This document shows positions 59,285-64,000 of a DNA stretch of 64,000 nucleotides, in pieces. The stretch lies in assembly GCA_963663635.2 (NCBI GenBank), contig CAXXMY010000009.1, positions 186,001-250,000 of the forward strand. The letters are read 5' to 3'. The position numbers and the translations under genes were made by a program. The stretch is from Poriferisodalis sp963663635 (GTDB lineage Bacteria > Actinomycetota > Acidimicrobiia > Acidimicrobiales > Poriferisodalaceae). Every line of letters begins with the position of its first letter. Position 1 is the stretch's first letter. The notes under the pieces are model-generated. The model ran no database searches and was not told the origin of the DNA. It saw only the letters and a program-made list of their open reading frames with translations.

Positions 59285-60702
59285 ATGTTCACCAGCGTCA
59301 GTGCATCGCAGTACAAGGCGTGGCGCACGACCGGCGACATCGGGCTCGCCCCCGTGACGGGTTTCTTTGGCACCAACAGCTCAGGCAAATCGAGCCTGCT
59401 GCAGTTGTTCCTCTTGCTCAAGCAGACGGTTGAGTCGCCAGACGCGAGCAAGGTCCTAGACCTCGGCGGCAGCGCGAACACCTTGGTGTCCGTCGGCAGC
59501 TGGCAAGACCTCTGCTTTGGTCGCTCAATCCCAAATACGGTCGAACTGAGTTTCGGCTGGACGCCAAGTTTGAATCAAGTTTGAATCGGTCTATCGCTGT
59601 CTATGAGAGGTACGACGACACCCCGACGTACACCATCGACCTTCCAACATTGACGTTCAGCACCACGGTTCGAGTCTCATCGACGGGTGCGTTCGCAAGG
59701 CGACTCAGCTATTGGTCGAATCAGCTTGATGTGGAGATGACGCGTTGGCATCCTCGCGACCCCGACGGCTCCTGGAACGCACTCACGGCCTCTAGTCAGG
59801 ACGGGCAGAGTCTTCTACGCCCGCTCGACACTGGAGAGTTCTACCTCCCAACGCTGATGCACTGCTACGGCTTCCCGAATGAGCTCTTCGGACGATTCGA
59901 GAACGCAGACTTCCTCCGAGACTTGCACCTTGAACTCGAACATCAGTTCGAGCACCGTCTGTTTTACTTGGGGCCACACCGAGACAAGGGCCAGCGCCGC
60001 TACACATGGCATGGCTCGGAGCCCGCCGACGTCGGCACTGCGGGAGAGCGCATGGTCGATGCGCTGCTCGCTTCGCGAGAACGTGGTCGCAACAACGTCT
60101 CTCGACTTGCCCCGGATGGCGAGCCGGAAGAACGCATCTCAGTTGAAGAGCATGTGGCGCGCATGCTGCGCGATGTCGGGCTTGTCTCGGAATTCAGTGT
60201 CGAGCGCGCTTCCGCGGATTCCGAGCTCTACCGAGTGAAGGTTCAGTTGTCGCGTGAATCGGTCGCGGTCGACCTGATCGATGTGGGATTCGGTGTGTCG
60301 CAAATACTGCCGCTGCTCGTCCTGCTCGCGTACGTGCCGGAGGGTTCAACGCTGGTGCTCGAACAGCCTGAGATGCACCTGCACCCGAAAGTCCAGTCCA
60401 AACTGGCCGATGTCTTCATCGGTGTGGCTCAGGCGCGGAAGCTGCAGATCATCTTCGAGAGCCACAGTGAACACATGCTGATGCGGCTGCAGAGGCGTGT
60501 AGCGGAGCAGAAGGTAGACCCAGATCAGGTGGCGCTGTACTTCTGCGAAAACGACGGCGTTGAGTCGAGTCTGTCGCAGCTGCAACTCGACGAATGCGGC
60601 TCAATCGCCAACTGGCCGAAGGATTTCTTCGGTGATGCACTGGGTGAGACAGCCGCCATTGTGTCCGCGGGTCTCCGGCATCGCGCTGAGACGGAGGCGT
60701 GA
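59285..60702 (+). pseudogene. AAA ATPase with DUF3696, split by an 11-bp tandem duplication
   Basis: The first part (59285-59584) has the N-terminus and Walker A GTNSSGKSSLLQLF. It stops after TPSLNQV at a TGA created by the duplication AAGTTTGAATC (59566-59587). If one copy is removed, the frame runs on as TPSLNRSIAVYERYD into the second part (59581-60702), with the LSGGQ-like GFGVSQILPLL, Walker B TLVLEQPEMHLHP, FESHSEHML and a DUF3696-like end (IANWPKDFFGDALGETAAI). The intact protein is an OLD-like/SMC-like ATPase without a nuclease. It overlaps the PIN gene by GTGA. A GTG at 59279 is an alternative start. Confidence 0.82.
59566..59587 (+). repeat. 11-bp tandem duplication in the ATPase gene
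   Basis: Two direct copies of AAGTTTGAATC stand head to tail. Eleven is not a multiple of three, so the frame is broken. Loss of one copy would restore the ORF, making this a possible on/off switch. Confidence 0.85.
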
Positions 60703-61190
60703 ACGCGGCTGTCGTCGACACCAATGTTCTGGTGGTGGCGAACCTTGAGAACAGTCAGGCCAATGCCGAACCGGGGGCCAGGTGCGTCCTCGCAGCAATC
60801 GAGGCCTTGACGGACATCCACGAGCAACGCTCGCTGTTGCTGGACGCGAGCGGTGAGATCATTAGCGAATACCGGAAGCACTGCAACTACTCCGGACAGC
60901 CGGGGGTAGGCGACCAGTTTTTTCGTTGGACCCATCAGAACGCGCCGATGTTGACGGCGGTCGACCTGACGCCGCATCCTGACCGTCGGTTCGTGGAATT
61001 TCCCGACGACCACGCCCTCGCGACATTTGACCACGACGATCGCGTTTTCGTTGCGGTCGCCGCAGCGGGCCCGCTACCGAATCGAATTCTGAACGCGGTC
61101 GACTCGGACTATGTGCAGCACCAAGTCGCCCTAGCGAATGCAGGCATCACGGTCGACGAACTCTGTCCCCGTTTGCTGACGCGACCATGA
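60699..61190 (+). CDS. PIN-like domain protein paired with the ATPase
   Basis: A 163-aa protein with acidic residues placed as in PIN nucleases: AVVDTNVLVVAN (first Asp), GEIISEYRKHC (Glu), HDDRVFVAVAAAG (Asp) and VDSDYVQHQ. PIN proteins cut RNA or sometimes DNA. GTG 60699 overlaps the ATPase stop as GTGA, so the two are co-translated and likely act as one ATPase-plus-nuclease system, perhaps against phage; this is inference. It is convergent with ispE. Confidence 0.72.
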   Translation: MNAAVVDTNVLVVANLENSQANAEPGARCVLAAIEALTDIHEQRSLLLDASGEIISEYRKHCNYSGQPGVGDQFFRWTHQNAPMLTAVDLTPHPDRRFVEFPDDHALATFDHDDRVFVAVAAAGPLPNRILNAVDSDYVQHQVALANAGITVDELCPRLLTRP

Positions 61191-61227
61191 TCGTGCGGTC
61201 CAACTCGATGGATTCCACTTGCTTCGG

Positions 61228-62236
61228 TCACAGTCGGCCGATGGCACGCGCCCGCAGTGCGCCGATGCCATCGCGCGCTGGCAGATTCAGGTGTATGCCA
61301 AAGGGCGCAGCGACGAACCACGTACCGCCGCTACCGGCCAGATGGGGCGTGCGCGCCATGTGGCGCCCGAGGGTGGCACGCCATGCGAACAGCTCGGGAT
61401 ACGCCCACAGCGCCGCGGGTTCCAGGTCGTTGCCCCCGTCGCCCGCAGGGCCGCCTAGCTCGTCCCATCGCCGATACACCGAAGCGGTCTCAACGTGCAC
61501 TGACGGCGTCATCAGCACGAATTCCTGGTGCCGGTACGGCAGGGGTTCGACGATTTCGCCGATGCCGCGGACTCGGGCTCTTCCGCCGACCAAGCAGAAC
61601 GCAACATCGGCACCGAGTGACGCCGCCTGTTGCGTCGACACCACCTGGCGCGTCGGCCCGCTCGCCCAATGGGCAACTCCCGCAGCCGTCTCTGCCACCG
61701 TCAGCCGGTTCGCCCAGCGCAGGACCGCACCCTCTTCCGCCGACCAAGCAGAACGCAACATCGGCACCGAGTGACGCCGCCTGTTGCGTCGACACCACCT
61801 GGCGCGTCGGCCCGCTCGCCCAATGGGCAACTCCCGCAGCCGTCTCTGCCACCGTCAGCCGGTTCGCCCAGCGCAGGACCGCAGCGGCGTCAGACGAACC
61901 GCCGCCAAGGCCGGCGCCCGGCGGGATGCGCTTGCGAATTCGGACGTGGGCGGTACGTCGCGCGAGCTCCAATGCGCGCATGACCAGGTTGGTGTGATCC
62001 GTGGGGATGTCCCACGCGGGCTCGGATCCTTCGTCGCGTTCCGATCCCACATCGGCGGTCGCCGGAACGATCTCGACCGAGCTGGTGGCGCTCGGCGTCA
62101 CCAGCAGTTCGTCGCACAGGTCCAGCGAAACCATCTCGGCATCGATCTGGTGGTACCCGTCCGGACGTGTGCCGGTGATGCGCAGCCGCAGCGTCAGCTT
62201 GGCGGGCGCGAGCAGCCGCGCTGGCCGAGCCGCCAT
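61228..62236 (-). pseudogene. ispE: ispE, broken by a 154-bp-period tandem duplication
   Basis: 4-diphosphocytidyl-2-C-methyl-D-erythritol kinase of the MEP isoprenoid pathway. The N-terminal half LLAPAKLTLRLRITGTRPDGYHQIDAEMVSLDL and the ATP motif PPGAGLGGGSSDAAAVLRWANR are normal. A 152-bp segment is then repeated in tandem with a 154-bp period (61578-61729 and 61732-61883), shifting the frame after DVAFCLVGGR. The second copy leads to the correct C-terminus (GIGEIVEPLPYRHQEFVLMTPSVHVETASVYRRWD, HLAGSGGTWFV). With one unit removed the gene is intact. It is normally essential, so an assembly error or a variable duplication is likely. Starts at 62236 or 62266. Confidence 0.88.
61578..61883. 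repeat. Perfect tandem duplication inside ispE
   Basis: Copies 61578-61729 and 61732-61883 are identical over 152 bp, with a 2-bp junction. No divergence is seen, so the event is recent or artificial. Confidence 0.93.
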
Positions 62237-62294
62237 CGAGGCGGCACCATCAGACACAGCCGCCATCGAGGCAGCGTCGGCAGGCACAGCCGCC

Positions 62295-63149
62295 TCAGTC
62301 CCGTGCCCGCGCCTGCATCGAGGCCGTCGCGAGGCGTAGCCAGGCATCCAGACCGAGCCGCTCGGGTCGGTCGGCAGGGTCCACGTCGGCCGTGGAGAAC
62401 ACAGCGTCGGCATCGGGCAGCGCAGCGCGCAGGGTGCGGCGCAGCATCTGACGGCGATGGGCGAACGCCACCTCGACCAGGCGATAGAGCTCGCCACGCA
62501 GTTCGGTGTCCATTGGAACCCGATGTCGCGTGATGCGCACCAGCGCAGACTCCACCTCGGGTCGGGGGTAGAACACCGTCGGGGGCACGGCGCCTGCGAG
62601 TTCTGCGGATCCGTGGCTTGCGACGCGCACCGACACAGCTCCGTAGACGGAGCCGCCGGGAACCGCCGCCAATCGCTCCGCCGCCTCCCGTTGGCACATC
62701 ACGAGCAGCCGGGTCACCGTTGGCACTTCATCGAGGACCGTCAGCACGAGCGACGTCGCAATGTTGTACGGCAGATTGGCCACGAGGTGCCAGTCGTGCT
62801 CGGGCCCGGTGCCGACAGAGAGAACCTCGTCCCAATCCATACGACGCGCGTCGGCGTGCACCACCTTCGCACCCAAGCCGGCTACCTCCCGCAGCAGCGG
62901 TACAAGCCGTCCGTCGGTTTCGACAGCGACCACCTGCGCCCCCGTCTCGGTGAGCGCCAAGGTCAGCGACCCGAGGCCCGCGCCGATCTCCACGACACGG
63001 TCGGAAGGCCCCACCCCGGCCAGGCGTGCGATTCGGCGGACAGTGTTGGGGTCCACGACGAAGTTCTGCCCGAGACTCCGACGTGGTGCCGTGCCGGCTC
63101 GTTCCAGCAAGTCCCGCACCGCGGGACGCGTCAGCAAGGGCTGGGTCAT
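62295..63149 (-). CDS. rsmA: 16S rRNA (adenine1518/1519-N6)-dimethyltransferase
   Basis: A 284-aa KsgA protein: RRSLGQNFVVDPNTVRRIAR, motif I VVEIGAGLGSLTLALTE, VVHADARRMDW, motif IV LVANLPYNIATSLVLTVL, VMCQREAAERL and PPTVFYPRPEVESALVRI. It dimethylates two adenines at the 3' end of 16S rRNA. Its ATG overlaps the tatD stop (ATGA), and ispE follows, the usual order. Confidence 0.96.
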   Translation of the reverse strand: MTQPLLTRPAVRDLLERAGTAPRRSLGQNFVVDPNTVRRIARLAGVGPSDRVVEIGAGLGSLTLALTETGAQVVAVETDGRLVPLLREVAGLGAKVVHADARRMDWDEVLSVGTGPEHDWHLVANLPYNIATSLVLTVLDEVPTVTRLLVMCQREAAERLAAVPGGSVYGAVSVRVASHGSAELAGAVPPTVFYPRPEVESALVRITRHRVPMDTELRGELYRLVEVAFAHRRQMLRRTLRAALPDADAVFSTADVDPADRPERLGLDAWLRLATASMQARARD

Positions 63150-63985
63150 GCCCCCGCGGGGTCGCCGAGCCGGAACACACGCCGGGCGTTGGCCGTGGTC
63201 TCGGCGGCAACCTGCGTCACAGAGCTGCCACGGGCCGCCGCCACTGCGGCACCTACAAGCCGCACCCAGCTCGGGCGGTTCTTCTTGCCCCGGTTGGGCT
63301 CCGGCGCCAGGTAAGGCGCATCGGTCTCGACGAGATAGCGGTCGGCAGGTGTCAGCGCTGCCGCATCGCGTATCTCGGCCGCATTGCGGAACGACACGAT
63401 GCCGCTGAATGACAGGGTTGCGCCACGCTGCAGGGCCGCGCGAGCTTCGTCGGGGCCACCGGTGAAACAGTGAAACACCGTGCGCTCAGGCACGCCTTCG
63501 GCGTCGAGCACGTCGAAGGTGTCCTCCCAGGCGTCTCGGCTGTGAATGACCAGCGCCAGGTCGTGTCGTTGCGCCATCGCGATCTGGGCGGCGAACGCCT
63601 CGCGCTGTGCCACGCGGTCGGAGTGCTCGTAGTAGTAGTCCAAGCCGCATTCGCCGACGGCGACGGCGGCGGGCGCTGTGGCGGTGTCGGGCCTCGCCAG
63701 CAGGTGCTCAAGCGCGTCGAGCGCCGCCGGGCCCTGGTCGGCATCGTGGGGATGCAGCCCGACCGTCGCGGCAACACCGTCCAGCCTGGTGGCGCGTTCG
63801 ATGGCGGCAATGCTGCGCTCGACGTCAGTGCCGATGTCGACGACCCATTCCACGCCGTCGCGGTGTGCCTCGGCGACCTGGTCCGCGCCGCCCTCCCACA
63901 AGTGGCAGTGGCTGTCGATCCAGACTTCGGCGGACACAGCGGACGGCGTGCGCGACTCCTCTGGTGTCATCGAATCTGGCGTCAT
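63146..63985 (-). CDS. tatD: TatD family metal-dependent hydrolase
   Basis: A TIM-barrel nuclease-type protein of 274-279 aa. Metal motifs: IDSHCHLWEGG (HxH), VAVGECGLDYYYEHS (Glu), DLALVIHSRDAW (His), VFHCFTGGPDEARAAL (His) and VETDAPYLAPEPNRGKKN (Asp). TatD proteins are DNases or deacylases in quality control. Two ATGs (63985, 63970) lie in a 15-bp tandem repeat, so the N-terminus is MTPDSMTPEE or MTPEE. Translation is coupled to rsmA. Confidence 0.94.
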   Translation of the reverse strand: MTPDSMTPEESRTPSAVSAEVWIDSHCHLWEGGADQVAEAHRDGVEWVVDIGTDVERSIAAIERATRLDGVAATVGLHPHDADQGPAALDALEHLLARPDTATAPAAVAVGECGLDYYYEHSDRVAQREAFAAQIAMAQRHDLALVIHSRDAWEDTFDVLDAEGVPERTVFHCFTGGPDEARAALQRGATLSFSGIVSFRNAAEIRDAAALTPADRYLVETDAPYLAPEPNRGKKNRPSWVRLVGAAVAAARGSSVTQVAAETTANARRVFRLGDPAGA

Positions 63986-64000
63986 CGAATCCGCGGATAC

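Overview
This 64 kb, GC-rich, gene-dense window looks like chromosomal DNA of an actinobacterium, most likely of the class Acidimicrobiia. The evidence is a 31-codon bS22 (AURKAIP1/COX24) ribosomal gene typical of Actinomycetota, DUF501 next to ppx, the order tatD-ksgA-ispE...glmU-prs-rplY-pth-mfd-mazG-eno-ftsB, an LLM-class (F420-type) oxidoreductase, and a large stock of SDR, acyl-CoA dehydrogenase and P450 genes. The assignment rests on gene content; no rRNA gene is present.

Layout. 1-9 kb: a homogentisate 1,2-dioxygenase/SDR pair behind an MFS transporter, a frameshifted D-2-hydroxyacid dehydrogenase, an LLM oxidoreductase with a strange leader, an intact IS982-family element, an SDR, and a redoxin gene whose catalytic Cys codon is TGA (candidate selenoprotein with a SECIS-like hairpin). 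9-25 kb: SulP permease, PPK2, EamA exporter, ornithine-cyclodeaminase-like enzyme, SixA, a Rieske-ThDP fusion enzyme, a methyltransferase, a 2OG-Fe(II) oxygenase, myo-inositol-phosphate synthase, P450, ketopantoate-reductase-like protein, tRNA-Leu, a RecB-like nuclease, GNAT, ppx and DUF501. 26.6-48.2 kb: an accessory block lying between two parts of a normally contiguous core operon (eno-ftsB on one side, DUF501-ppx on the other). It holds carbon monoxide dehydrogenase-type genes (coxG, mocA-like, split xdhC/coxF, coxE, coxD, coxM, coxS, but no coxL), two tandem TPR paralogues, a HepT/MntA module, a HigBA-type module, two inverted IS110-family elements around a broken DUF222/HNH gene, and a TetR regulator. 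48.2-64 kb: the housekeeping run ftsB, eno, mazG, a SurA-like lipoprotein, mfd, pth, rplY, prs, a one-domain glmU, tRNA-Gln, bS22, an ATPase/PIN pair, ispE, ksgA and tatD.

How the genes fit together. The cox genes would build and mature a molybdenum hydroxylase whose catalytic subunit must lie elsewhere. The 48-64 kb genes serve replication-linked repair, translation, cell-wall precursors and isoprenoid synthesis, mostly in one minus-strand direction with ATGA overlaps. A recurrent theme is short tandem duplication: 154-bp period in ispE, 11 bp in the ATPase, 17 bp in an IS110 end, and 14-15 bp units at several start codons. Several one-base frameshifts also occur. These may be real mutations or assembly errors, and read-level checks are decisive.

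The strongest novel signal is the UxxC redoxin at 7989-9062. Next come the Rieske-ThDP fusion, the ATPase/PIN pair, and the conserved non-coding leaders of the IS110 elements, which are candidate bridge RNAs.
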